From Cryptomeria japonica (lineage: Eukaryota > Streptophyta > Pinopsida > Cupressales > Cupressaceae), in assembly GCF_030272615.1 (NCBI RefSeq), contig NC_081414.1, positions 577,001-641,000 of the forward strand: DNA of 64,000 nt, given 5' to 3'. This document shows positions 24,755 to 36,589 of the stretch, piece by piece. The position numbers and the translations under genes were made by a program. The notes beneath the pieces are model-generated. The model saw only the letters and a program-made list of their open reading frames with translations, was not told where the DNA came from and made no database searches. Position 1 is the first letter of the stretch, and each line of letters starts with the position of its first letter.

Positions 24755-25946
24755 TGTAGCGTCGTAAATTATCACCAGGCCAATTTACACCTCATGTTTG
24801 TGCCCCTATTTTAGTGCATCTCCCCCTTATCTCCTATTCAGTACCTTAACTCAAGTTTTTATGCCACACACACCTACCAAATGACTCTTTGGAGGGGTGT
24901 CCTCTATGGGCCAAATTTTTGGCTCCTAATTGATGAGGACCAGGGTGTTAGTGCCCTGGTCTTGGACCAGAGTGCCCAACGCCTTGGTCCCCCTCAATGG
25001 GACCCAATTTTCAAGGAAGGGATGAGACCTATTTCTCCGGTGGGAAATGAATTTGGTGGCTCTACATGACCGTTGGAGGTCGGCCTAATTAGTAAATCGA
25101 CCTAGAATGTCATATATAAAGACATTTGATCAACTCAATTTCATAACTAGCAAAATTCATCCAGGTAGTCAATCATTTAAGCATTGAAGTGTTTATCATC
25201 AAGCATTTCCAAAGATTTTCAAGGCTACATTTTCTTGATTCAACCATCGTGGAGCAAATTACATAATTCATATGCAGGCATGTGTGTGTGATTAGGGTTT
25301 TGTCCTGCCCATGCTATTTCATACAACATATGTTATTACATTCAACAAGCAAAACATCATTATCAGTCATTGCAGATTTGAGGTATATCTTTCCATTGTT
25401 TATTTTAGTATTTGCAATATTTAATTCAAGGTTAGTTCCTAAACCAGGGTTTGACTTAGGTAAACCCTTGTTCCCAACCTATTTCCTTTCTCTAGTGCGT
25501 GCAGGAATAGGTACAAAGTTGTGATATTTAGAATTGGCTTTATTTACAGTGATGAATCAATCCCCCATTGGAGTGCGAAAAGTGCGAAGGACTAGAGCGA
25601 CCATCGCTCCGGTCCCGATAAATCAGGAGCTCCTTCGAGGAATAGGTCCGAATACTCTTATAGTCATTGGATCCAGGTTTGTCCCTTGATTCGACAACTA
25701 TAGCTCATTATTCACACATAATTACTTCAATTTCAGCCTGTTTACCCTAATTTCAACATCTTTAACAATTCAATTCAACTCAAGGGAAAGAAGAGGCTCA
25801 TCCAAGATTCCTAGAATATGACCAACATTTAGACCTCTTAGGTTTAGATCTATCAAATTGATATCGTTACCTAATGTATTAGTCCCTAAGTAAAAATTGG
25901 CAGTTTTCATCCTTCTTGTGGTGGAAACCCTAATTTTTCACCAACA
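24755..25946 (+). repeat. Right LTR of outer element (1192 bp)
   Basis: Uninterrupted copy that shows what the split left LTR (2542-3095 with 20329-20948) originally looked like. Starts TGTAGCGTCG, ends TCACCAACA. Confidence 0.85.
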
Positions 25947-26670
25947 AAACAACATTTCAAATATCTCCACAAACAACAATCTCCCCCTATGATGAACACT
26001 CCTTCAATTTTGCATCCTGACATCAATGTGAACATTTGTGGTAAGCACTTTTCACTTTAGAAGGCCACATAAAATGATATTAAAATATTATTTTGCCTCC
26101 TTAAATTCAACATCCATTTTATTTCACTTAAGTGATAAAGTTACTTTACAATATAATATATCTTAGTCTTAGTAAATTCAACAAGTCTTGAAACTAAAGA
26201 CTTTGTGCTCTAAAGCTGAGGAAAATCTGAGATTGAGACCAGTTACCCAAAATCACATTTACTACAAATAGTAATGTGCTAAAAATAACCAAACCTATAT
26301 AAGCCCCAAAATTGAAGATACTTCATGTCGAGACTAAGAGGAGACCAAAATTATGACCGACCACCAAAAATAATGTTTACTAAAAATAGTAAATTAGCCA
26401 AAACTCCCATTTGACTAATCGATGTCAGAATTGATATTACTAAAAAATAATAAGTTATAGACAAGCTCAAAATCACTCTAAAAAGTGTCATCCATCTCTA
26501 TCACTCTGTCTGAACATATTGATGACATCAAAATACTCTTTTGATCTTACCAACACCAACCTGGAAAGCCTATACCTATTGTACTATAGAAGAAGAAGAA
26601 ATAAAATAAATTATTTTAACATCCACGAGACTAAAGATAGCCTATGGGACAAACTGCCAACCACATTGGA
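25947..26670. other. No gene seen
   Basis: Begins with ctccccctatgatgaac, the kind of pyrimidine block seen beside copia 3' ends on the minus strand, but no LTR partner was found. The rest is AT-rich and featureless. Confidence 0.4.
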
Positions 26671-28145
26671 TTAAACACTGATTGCCCTCTGCATTTCATC
26701 TCTCTTCTTATGCAACGTGATGATAAGTGCTCCCAACTTCTCAACAATTCCCTCACTGAAAAGATTGTCTAAAGAGTTAGTTGTCAAGATGTTAATATAG
26801 CTGTCCCTGCTGTCCTTGAAAGCTTCACATTCTAAAATGAAGTGTTTTTCCATTTCCACTTTACCCGTTGAGAAGAAAATGCATACTCTCCTCCCAAACT
26901 TCTTTAGGTCTTTTCCAACGACCGGTTTCACTACGAAGTTGGTGAGAATTAGTTCTTAACTGAGCAATAAGGATTTTGGCTCTCCAAGGAATATTGACCC
27001 CTATGTACGTCTTTTGCTGATAATTACAAGTGGGGTTAAACTCTTCAATATAGTATTTTTTTTTTCCCAAGGTTTTAATCCCAAGTGCACTTGCGAAACT
27101 TGTCTATAACAAATGCTTTTTTCTCCTTGCTATTGGTGGGGCATGCGTTCAAGTAGATATTCCATTTACTTAACCATTTGTTATTTTGTTGCATCCAAGT
27201 CTTCTTTCTTTTGCATAGAGTATCATTAAAGACGATCCTAGGCCATCAGTCCTCATCCATTCTCTCAATTCTTTTGAGTAACTTATGAGTCTCGTCATAG
27301 CAATAGCCTCAATGGGTGCTGCCCCCACTTCACTCAACACAATGTCATAAGATATTGAATTTTTACGCTTGAACTTGTTTGTAATCAAACATTTTTGAAT
27401 TTTCTCAATTTGTTTCCATTGCAAGATAGATGTATTGCTACCCCACACTTCACAACCATAAAGGACAACCAGAAGCACTAAAAGACCAAAAAGAGTTTGA
27501 AAGGTCTTCCAGTCCCATAACTCAGCCTCTCTACACCTATTCTGAGAGGTATAGAAAATTTTCCACCCTCCCAAAACTCTCTTGTTTCTGCACCCTTCCC
27601 AGCTTAAGTTTTTGTTGAAGTCAATACCAAGGTACTTGTAATCTGTTACTTCTTAAAGAGTATTACCTTCAAAATGGAACACATGCTGGTCATGTTTTCT
27701 TTTGGTAGAGAAAATCATCACTTTTATTTTGCTGATGTTAACTTGCATCCTCACAATTCTACAAAATTGGTCAAGGGAGAGTAGGTGTTCCTGTAAACCA
27801 ATAACAAACTTAGCAATAATGATAAGGTCATTTGCATATAAAAGGAGTCTTATGACAAACTTGCCCAAGTGAACACCATCCCCATTTTGTAAGTTTAACC
27901 AATCTTCGAGTTTGTCAATGTATAAACCAAAAAGTGTAGGAGATAGAGGGCAACCCTACTCGACCCCAATGTCACTCCTAAAACTTTTTGAGATGCTTGC
28001 CAAAATTCTGATTTTAACTTTGACCTCTTCATACAACCTATGAACAGCTGCCCTGAGATGACTAGGAACTCCGAATTCCTCCATTCTGTAATAGGGATCG
28101 TGTCAAATGCTTATTTGAAATCTACAAAACAGCAAAAGAACTTCA
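26671..28145 (-). pseudogene. LINE (L1-like) reverse transcriptase, 3' fragment
   Basis: Reading down the minus strand: FCCFVDFK then AFDTIP (near 28110) is the RT core block usually written FxDFxKAFD. LLLYANDLIII (near 27835) is the catalytic box with YADD changed to YAND, so it is inactive. LYGCEVWG (near 27455), FLITNKFKRK-like helices and a C-terminal Cys/His block with EKHFILEC (near 26845) are typical of L1-clade ORF2 ends. Frames are broken at about 27640, 27160 and 26930. The 5' part (endonuclease) is absent. No poly(A) tail or TSD was recognised. Confidence 0.8.
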
Positions 28146-28437
28146 TCCTTATAAGAAAACTTGAAAATGAAAATATTTCAATCGATAGATGAACTATAGA
28201 TGGAATAACGCTTTATTGTAAAGTTGATAACTTGTGAGAATATCTATCCTCGGTATCAAAATATGTTACACGCGTTATTTGAATCCATATCTAGGTTACA
28301 TAAGGATCATTTTAACGGTCTCAGCTTCGTATACCCACGTTCTCTTAATCTTTTAGTTTGGTAAATGCAGCTCACAAATTTGCCGCTCAAACCAGGAGTT
28401 GTTTGAATTATCATTATTAACATGGATAGGAATAATA
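28146..28437 (+). promoter_or_regulatory. Possible promoter of the exon at 28438
   Basis: Single-copy looking sequence between the LINE and the exon. It contains TTTAACGGTC (28311-28320), matching the AACGG core of the plant mitosis-specific activator element, and a short upstream ATG (28422) out of frame. I see no clear TATA box. Assignment rests on position only. Confidence 0.25.
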
Positions 28438-28838
28438 ATGGCTTCTGAGAAGAGAAGTAAAAAATCACAACTTGCAGACTGTACAAATATCCCGCACCTT
28501 TCCAGGCCTCGAAGATCCTGTTGCTCCTACGCTTCACCATCTACCACCAAGCTAAATTCAACCATCCAATCACCTCAACCAAATAACCTGTTAATTGTTC
28601 CCAACTATCCCGTTACTGGCAGCAACGACAATCAGAATCAAAATGAAGGCTATCTTAGAGTTAACAGCTTTCCTGCTTTATCGACGGTTTTACCGGGCGT
28701 AAGAAGTTACGAGACTCTCCAATGTGCTCAGGATAGCGATCAGAATAATGGGGTTTACAGCAAACGCGGGGAAAGGGAAGGGACAAGTTTGCAGGTGACC
28801 TCCAGTTGCCCTCCGCTTGGAAGGGGTTCTCTTAAAAG
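28438..28838 (+). CDS. Candidate first exon of a host gene, product unknown
   Basis: The ATG at 28438 opens a frame of 133 codons ending at a strong 5' splice site, AAAAG|GTATGT (GT at 28839-28840). The frame is rich in Ser, Asn, Pro and Gln, has a basic start (KRSKKS) and the motif QLADCTN, similar in style to the short N-terminal motifs of some plant cell-cycle proteins, but I do not recognise the family. Codon use and balanced base composition differ from the surrounding AT-rich DNA. No second exon was found; the next 1.7 kb is free of mobile elements, then a TRIM begins. It could instead be a captured gene fragment or a chance frame. Confidence 0.4.
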
Positions 28839-30561
28839 GTATGTCAACAGAAACGTAGAAAGTATTTCTGATAGTTGAAATTGTGTAGAGTCAGGGTTTT
28901 AATTTAGGGTTTTGGTTACAACTAGTTGAGCTAAAAAGGCCATCCCTGCCCCTTTAAAGCTAGTTCCTCTGTTTAACAAGCTATTGTTTCGTAATTAAAA
29001 AAACAAAGTTACAGTTTTTTCAGATTCCATAAGCATAGATATTTTGTTGCTAATGATATTCAAACATCAAAACTTCCCACTGCTTCTGATCGCTTCAACT
29101 TGATGATGCGGCTTACCTATTGATTGTTCGCTAGCATTAGCATAGGTTCTTTCCATCTGAACGTTCTTTTGTTCATGTAGAAGGTTAACTGTTGAACTTC
29201 ATAAATTATTAATATGTACAATTATTTTTTTGTGGGGTATCGATGAGTTGGCTTGATTGTGGTTATGCCTTTTCAAAATTTACAGAATTGGCCTCCAACT
29301 ATTATGCTGTAGATACGAGCTTTTGAATTCCAAGTATCTGGTCATCATTATATCATTGAAAGTGTTGGAAAGCCACAGTTTTATTATGTTAGCTAAAATT
29401 TTTGCCACTATCCCATTTCTTAACCTCTGGTCAAATTTATTCATGGTCCAATAATTTAGCTTATAGTTTTCTTGGTAACGGCACATGTATGCTTATCAAA
29501 AAAGTTCTTAAGTATTTTTTTTATTGATTTGTCGAATGCACGGAAAAGATTTACATGCCAAAGTACCAAGAAACATTAAATGCTTTAAAGAGCCACACGA
29601 GGTGAAGTGGTTGGAGAAACATGTGTTATGCGGATGTGACAAATTGTACAGTTGCCAATGATTTGTTCTAGTGGATTGGAAACTCCATAGAAATGGTTGA
29701 ATTAATCATTTAAGCTATAGTGACTCCAACTACCAGAAATTGTGATCTGCAGAATGTCTTAAGCCATAACTATATAGTTCTAGGCTTCTAGCAATGATAA
29801 TGTCAACTAAATGAGCTATCATCTCTATGTTTATGGGCAAATAATGAAATTGATATAGTTTTTCCGCACTTACTCCTGTTCTCCTGCTTATCTAGTTGAT
29901 TCCAATTTTTCTTTGAATGTTTAACCTTTATCTCAGCATGTTCTAACCATGTCATTAACACCATAGTAGCATATTGTGGGAAAATATCACAATTTATTCT
30001 GAGATTTTGGATTTTGGCATGAATCCTAAGTTTTCTTAAAAGTTGTGCATGTATTTTGTCAACCATTTCTTTTGGCTTTTTAGTGACAAATTGTCTCTAC
30101 TTCGTTCCTTTTTATCATAGTTACCAAGAGACTTGTACCTTGACCCTTGGTACTCATCACTTGAATAAAAAACACATGCTTGTCTTGGAGAGATATAGGG
30201 ATACATCTCCAAACATTAGGAGACTTCAAATGAAGTTTCTTTGCATCTCCTATACGTCTCCTATAAGCATCCTTTGAAAATGAAGAAACTTCCATAATAT
30301 CTTTTTCAAATGTATCACATAAATTACATTAGATTTCCTAAAAGTTTTCTAAAAGTGTTGATATGTGGTTGAAAAAAATTTAAAAGAAATAAACTAATAC
30401 ACTTGTACTTTTATTTGATGGCATACTGGTAGCCCTCTCTGTCTCTTATATCGGTACCGATACTAGTACCTATGTCATGGTAACTTTGCTTTTTATTAAT
30501 GCATTCAACATTTTTTTTAATTTAGGGTTTGTGCAATGTTTGCATTCATCATTTGGAACAT
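28839..30561. other. Possible intron or intergenic DNA; nothing else seen
   Basis: AT-rich, no recognisable exon or repeat end. Lies between the candidate exon and the TRIM. Confidence 0.4.
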
Positions 30562-31100
30562 GATGGTGTTAGAAGCTCTGTTGCCATTGCACCAAAAGAT
30601 TGACCTGTTGATGCCCGATACAATTGCGAGACTTAATGAATCCACCGGAAGCGGTTAAGCCATGTCGAGAACCCAAGCATCGTGCTGCACAGCACAAGGA
30701 GACCAAGGGCGTACACCTTGCAACAATCCCCCCCCAGTGCAAGTGAGGGGTTCAAACCCGTGACCCAGGTTCTAATACCACTTGTTAGAAACTCGGTTGC
30801 CATTGCACCAAAAGATTGCCCTGTGTTGTCTGTATTTTTGCATTCACAAAGTTGGACAACCCTTTAAAATTTTTGTTCGAAAATGAAAATTCTTACTCTA
30901 AGGCATGCTTTCTGAGGCAAAATTTTTGCTTCTGGTTAACTTGGACTGATCTTTGGTCCATCCTCGATCCGCGTTTCAAATTTCATCGCGTTTCGAGTTC
31001 GTTTGCCATGTCTTTCTTTCAAAATCGGGTTTTATTTTTTGGACTGCAAATGGAAAATTTTCTTTCCTTTGCAAGTATAGAGTTTTCTTTATGTTTTAGT

Positions 31101-32504
31101 GTTGTAGGGGTTTTTTCTAGCAATTACAAGTGCACTTTATTTCAAACTTGTAACTTGTAACTTGCTTTTTATTTTCCATTTCCCTTTTTGTCTTTTAAGT
31201 TGTTTGTAGGAACTTTTTGGACAAATTGCAAGTGAATTTAAAATTACAAGTTTAATTAGAACTTGTAAGTTCTCATAAAAGTTCCTACTTTGTGCTTTTA
31301 AGTTGTAATAGGGGTTTTATTTCCCTATTACAAGTCTTTTAAATTTTTTTAAGTGTTTTCATGTCTTGTGTTTACTTGTAATTGGAATTTTATTTCCCTA
31401 TTGCAAGTTTTTAAGTTTTTATTCCTTTTAGTTGTTAGGGGGGTTTTATTTTCCTATTGCAAGTCGTTTTGCTCTTTATGTTGTTTCTTTTTGTGCTCTT
31501 CTTTCCTAGAAACCCGAAATTGCTCAAGTGAAGGAAAAAGTAATGTAATTTAAAACTTGCAAAGGGGTTTTAAAAACCCGATTACATCTTTGGAGGGCAC
31601 ATTTGCTTGTAGTTTGAAAGGAAGAACCTGATCTGCATTTTTGCTCCCACAAATCCAATTTTGGTGGCATTCTTCCCCTAAATCCATTCCACATTCATGC
31701 TATGCTGTTAGGAATCATTGCTTGTTGCCACGTTTTCTACCAAAAATGAGATTGGGCAAACATGTAAGGTGTTTTGGAAGACGTTTTTGTTGGTTCTTTC
31801 CACGTTTCGGGTGCTCCTTTTCCACCATTATTGACACGTTTTGTATCTTGCATTAATGTAAAGTGTTTGGCATCAAACATGAATCTTCTTTCCAAGCCGT
31901 TTTTTGTGGAAAGATTTGAAGGCAAAACTGATTTTGTTTCCTGATTGCAATCATAACGGGGTGGCTTCCTTATCTATTTAAAGAGCATTTCGGTTTCTTC
32001 TAAGTCTATTTGCTTTGATCTAGGGCATTCTTCAAGCAAGGTATGTGATTTTCAGTTTTGTTTTTGTTTTTCTATTTTGCTTATGCTTTGTATATATCTT
32101 GTTCTTGCTTGAATTCGGATTTGCATAAGTTCTTCCCATTTTAGCCAAATCTTGAATGCAATTTGGAGATTGTAATGTTTTTCCCCTTTGTATTCTTTCC
32201 ATCTACTTGCATTCGGGTTTCTAAAATCCGATTGCAAGTAAGTTGAAGAAGTTGGTCTTCCCCTTTGGTAGAAAAGACGGGTTTTATAAACTTGATTACA
32301 AGTAAAGTTCTTCCCATTTCACATGTGGTCAAAATGAGACGATTCTTCCAAATTCCATTCATAGTTATTCATGGTTACTATCCTTGGTCATAAACTTCAT
32401 TTTCCCTCATGTCAAAACCCCATTTTTACCATTTATCACACATTCACTTATTTTTTCCCATTTCAAGTCTACTTGCAGTCGAGATTTAAAAACCTGATTG
32501 CAGT
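31101..32504. repeat. Cluster of ACTTGYAAT...ATTRCAAGT dyads in U3
   Basis: About nine imperfect inverted repeats of 29-36 bp, with left arm ACTTGCATTCGGGTTT-like and right arm AAATCCGATTGCAAGT-like, joined by 3-6 T/A-rich bases. Positions: 31101-31132, 31198-31233, 31301-31336, 31374-31408, 31430-31464, 31555-31587, 32205-32239, 32276-32304 (left arm short) and 32471-32504. The intervening sequence is unrelated. Confidence 0.65.
31975..31983 (+). promoter_or_regulatory. TATA-like box before the embedded ORF
   Basis: TATTTAAAG, about 58 bp before an AAG|GTATGT 5' splice site (GT at 32041-32042). The layout matches the TATAAAGG plus splice donor before the intact ORF of the 7.6-kb LTR. Confidence 0.45.
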
Positions 32505-33663
32505 TATGTCTTTCCACAAGTTTTTCCCCTTTTCATACTTGTAATACGTCTCCCAAGATCCGAATTTGGTCAAAAGTTCAGTTTTTAAAACCTCTTGTCT
32601 ACCCATCCTTCCATCTTCAAAAGCTTTAGGGTTAGAGTTGAGTTTGTCCTCTTTCAAGAAGATCATATGGCTCTTTCATCAGATCGTGATGTTGCATTGA
32701 CACTTCTGGATTTTCATCACAACGTTCAAGTTCTTGCTCAATGACTGATTTGCCAGCATCGTCTTCCCAAAAGAAGATGAAGTACAAATACGACAAGTAT
32801 TAGAACGAGATCTCTCTTTCTCAAGTCTCTTCTTCATTGGATGAGATTAAGGATACAAAGATTGGGCACGTGGATAGGTCAGACTTTCTCAAAAGGGTTA
32901 AAAATCCCGTGGATTATAGCATGCAATGCTTGCTGGAAAGTCATCTCCATCTTGCTTCTTCCTTCCCAGTCGCTGCCATAGAGTTGGGATTCGTTCTTGC
33001 TTGTGCCGCTCACTTTGATTAGGAAACCAAAATTGTTAGGGATGATGAGGGTGAGGTAGTTATCCGTCTTGACGCTGAAACTATAGAAAAGATTTTCAAA
33101 ATGCCCATAGCTCCTGTTTATGTAGAAATTTCAAAGGAAAGTGCAATAGAATACTACATGAAGAGGGAGAAGGAATGTAAGCGTCATATCAACAAGTGGA
33201 TTCAGGAACCTGTTGTGACCATTTCACACATCGCCCCATTAAAATGGGGACCCCCTCTTTTTGCTCGGTTTTGCTTGTTTCTCTCTTTGCTTTTAGGGTT
33301 TTGGGTTAGTGAGTCAGTCGTCTGGACTGGAGTTAAGCCTTAGGGTTTCCGTTTTGATGTTTTCAGGCCGGTGTCTAGTCCAAATTTTGAAGATTGTTGA
33401 GCTTCCTCTCGTAGGATGCAATTTTGAAATAAGGTGAATCTGTCAGGGGGTCAAATGAGTTTGTCTAGGTTCAGTCAGATTTTGAATGCAAGTCCAAATT
33501 TTGCCTAAGTGTTAATGATGGTATTGTGAATTTTGTCCGGGTGATTTTTGGCTAATTTTTGAGAATTTTGATAATTGAGCCCGAGCATTGGAAATGGCCT
33601 AGTTTTGCCTTGTGAAGTGACTGAAGTCTTAAGATCTTGGTATTTTGGCCTATGGAAGTGAAA

Positions 33664-35752
33664 TCGCTCCTGTCCCTCAGCCAGGGACCAGGGCGAAAAT
33701 GATATTTTATGCATCTTGGTTATTAATTTATTTCATTTGTCTTGTGCAGGGTCGCCAGGAGATGCAGTTGAACACGGATTGGAGGTTTTGAAAGATTTTT
33801 GAGACTCAAAATGGCAAATTTTTTGAAGTTTAAGGCCAAATCGCTCCTGTCCCTCAGTCAGGGACCAGGGCGAAATGACTTACTTAGACCATTTTGACCT
33901 CATTTTGATCAAATTGGAGCGTCAAGGACGCAATGGAAGGTGAAATCAACATGATGGCATGCCAGGATTCAGCCGTTTGCAATAAAAGTTGAGCTTTTGC
34001 CCTCAAGGACAAAAATCGCTCCTGTCCCTCATTGAAGGACCGGAGCTTGTTTCTCAAAATTTCATTGTCCTTGCAGGACCAAGGCGATTTTTGGATTGGA
34101 AAAGGTATAAGAGGACATCTTTTGTCCATTGAATATAATTTGAAGAAATTTGCAAACAAGGAAACATGCTATGAAGACAAATCGCTCCTGTCCCTCACTG
34201 AAGGACCGGAGCTTGAAATCCAAAATTGCCTTGTCCTTGAAAGATTTGAACGATTTCGTGATTTGAGAAGAACAAGGGAGGTACATTTTACTCGTTGAAT
34301 ATAATTTGATTGTACCTCGAAGAAGAAAATTGGCCCTAGAAGCAAAATTGCTCCTGTCCCTCTGCCAGGGACCAGGGCGAATTTTAATGATAGCTCCCGT
34401 CCCTCTCTCAGGGACCAGAGCGATTCCTCCACAAGACAAGTTTTTGGCGAAGTGAAATGAGTTTTTAAGTTTGAGGCAAGTAAAGGGAGGCATAACGAAT
34501 CTATTGGAGATCATTTGAAGATTGCAAGATACCAAATGAAGCCCATATTTGCCTAGGCGCTCCTGTCCCTCTCCAAGGGACCAGAGTGATTTCTTCTTAA
34601 GACAAATTTCCCACCAAGTTGGAGCAAGCCGCATGTTAAAGATAAGTGAAAGGGAACATGAGTCCGTTGAAGACAAATTTGAAAGTTGGCAAAGCACGAA
34701 TGAGCTTATAAGTGAAAGTTCGCTCTTGTCCCTCAGTCAAGGACCAGGGCGAAATCAAGGCTATCTAATATTCTCCTCCAAGTTTAAACCACTCCAAGCC
34801 AAGGTACAAGGTGGCAATGATGTTTGGAACGCCTCGAAGAAGAACAAAGTTGCAAGGACCATGAAAATTGATGAAATTATCCAAGTTCGCTCCTGTCCCT
34901 CACTAAGGGACCAGAGCGAAATAGTCAAATATGCTTAAACTTTGAAGGCCACTTTCGTTTCAAACGTTCAAGAAGGAATAAAGGGCACCATTTTACGCCT
35001 TGAAGACAATTTGATATCAATATGATAGAGGATTTGCACCATAGACTAAAGTTCGCTCCTGTCCTTCAGTTAAGGACCAGGGCGATATTCACTAGACTGG
35101 TCATTTCTTTCAAAAACCACGTCAAGGCGAGGTCGCGCAAGGTCGAAAATGTCTTTGAGAAGATGATAAGCAAGGAACCAAATGTCAAAAAGTGACTAAC
35201 TTGAGCAAAGAAGCAAGTTCGCTCCTGTCCTTCAGTCAAGGACCAGGGCGATATTCATAAAATCAATCATTTTTCTTCCTAGATCACATCAAAGCAAGGT
35301 TACACAAGATCCGAAATGTCATTTGAAAGGTGATGAACAAAGAGTTAAGGTGAAAAGATGACAAATTTGAGCTAGAATTCAAAGTTTGCTCCTGTCCCTC
35401 ACCAAGGGACCAGGGCGATATTCACTTGAATATCAAATTTGCCTTGTAAAGGACAAGTAAAGTACGCGTGGAATGAAAGGATAAAATTGTTACTTGCCTT
35501 GTGATGCAAATTGGTGATTAGAGAGGCGAAGACCAAGGAGTAAATGCAAAGTTCGCTCTTGTCCCTCACCAAGGGACCAGGGCGATAATGATCTTAAGAG
35601 GCATTCATCTACAACATCGAATCGATCAAATTCAAGATTCCCAATGAAGATGCCAGTTTCAACGTAGGGGAAGTGGTTTTGAACGTAAAAGGGGAGAAAT
35701 TCAAGAGCAAAATGCTAGATCGCTCCTGTCCCTCTCCCAGGGACCAGAGCGA
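33664..35752. repeat. Array of 14 conserved dyads at about 166-bp spacing
   Basis: Each copy is about 32 bp with left arm TCGCTCCTGTCCCT, a 3-5-nt loop, and right arm AGGGACCAGGGCGA. Starts: 33664, 33841, 34016, 34182, 34348, 34391, 34557, 34720, 34887, 35053, 35219, 35385, 35553, 35720. Steps are 163-177 bp except one local duplication (34348/34391); 34391 to 34557 is again 166. The sequence between the dyads is poorly conserved, though ctcc..aagg and gcaaattt-like fragments recur. GAGCGA and GGGCGA variants of the right arm both pair with TCGCTC as RNA (A-U or G-U). Confidence 0.9.
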
Positions 35753-36086
35753 TATGGTTTGTATCCTTGACATCTCTCACGTGTTTGGCGCCAATAAATT
35801 TTGAATTGCATTAAATGCTAAATTTCGATAAACCTTGATATTTTTAATTAAAATTGGCATTTAATGGGTGCGCACAAGGCATTTAATAATTAATTTTGCC
35901 TTTTAAAAATCGAAGCTATTAATTACAAGGCATTTAATTAATTAATTATTAATTTAAATAAAAAGAGGAGTGCGCTTGGGTTTTATTTTTATTTTTACAA
36001 AGTCGGCCTCCATTTTTATTTAAAGTTTATTTATTGTTTGCCTATTTTCAAAAGTCGGCCCAGGGGAAATTGAAGATGTAAGCGCC

Positions 36087-36094
36087 TATAAAGG
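36087..36094 (+). promoter_or_regulatory. TATA box of the intact accessory ORF
   Basis: TATAAAGG in gcgcctataaaggggagg, after the dyad array and about 280 bp before a 5' splice site. Expected transcription start is about 36115-36120. Confidence 0.6.
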
Positions 36095-36373
36095 GGAGGT
36101 ATGATATCTCATTTCAAATCATCATTCAATCATTGTTGCATGCGATTTTGGAGAGCAATAGGAGAAAGTGCGAAATATCATCAAGAAAGGAGTGCGAATT
36201 TTGTTGCAAGTGGAGCGAATTCTCTATCATCACGTTGGAGACCCCAAGGGTGGTGGAATTGACAAGAAAGGCGCCTTTGCTAAAGGAGGATCACGTTGAA
36301 GACTTCAAATTTCGTTTTTTGCCTAGGCGAATTTCATATTTTTGCATCTTTTTAGAGTTAGCTCTCAAGTGAG

Positions 36374-36581
36374 GTATGGCGAAGTCTTCTTTTGTCTAAA
36401 TTTTGAATTTTGATCGTCATAGTCTTAATCTAAATTTTGAATTTTTGAATTTTCAGTAGCTCAATCGTATTTAGGAAATGATAACTCAAGGACTTATCAT
36501 GAAGTTTCCTAAATTCAATCTTTAATCTAATTTATGTTTATGCATTGCAAAATCTATTTCTTATTATGAAATGTTGTGTAG
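36374..36581 (+). other. Predicted 5'-UTR intron
   Basis: Donor GTGAG|GTATGG (GT 36374-36375) and acceptor GTTGTGTAG (AG 36580-36581). Removal puts the ATG at 36590 nine bases into the second exon. Inferred from splice consensus only. Confidence 0.45.
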
Positions 36582-36589
36582 GTGTTACA

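Larger units (their letters stand above)
2542..25946 (+). mobile_element. LTR retrotransposon with gag remnant, outermost shell of nest 1
   Basis: The left LTR is 2542-3095 plus 20329-20948 (about 1174 bp once the insertion is removed); the right LTR is 24755-25946 (1192 bp). Both start TGTAGYGTCGTAAATTATC and end ACCAACA. A purine-rich tract aagtggggactaaa (24741-24754) lies directly before the right LTR and fixes the plus orientation. The internal part (20949-24754) holds only a broken gag-like frame and simple repeats, so it is non-autonomous. The 5 bp outside the ends (ACAAT at 2537-2541, AAACA at 25947-25951) do not match, so a TSD is lacking or one end has changed since insertion. Confidence 0.8.

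Noticed and set aside
30726..30782. SINE or tRNA-derived B box (ggttcaaaccc)
   Set aside because: No A box at the right distance. The block is the interior of a TRIM with matching LTRs, PBS, PPT and TSD.
34062..34697. 211-codon minus-strand frame in the dyad array
   Set aside because: It arises from the repeated dyad and its near-codon-multiple spacing; the repeated residues reflect the repeat, not a protein.
33664..35752. CRISPR-like array (repeats with unique spacers)
   Set aside because: The spacers are about 135 bp, the repeats vary, there are no cas genes, and the context is a plant LTR with eukaryotic promoter and splice signals.
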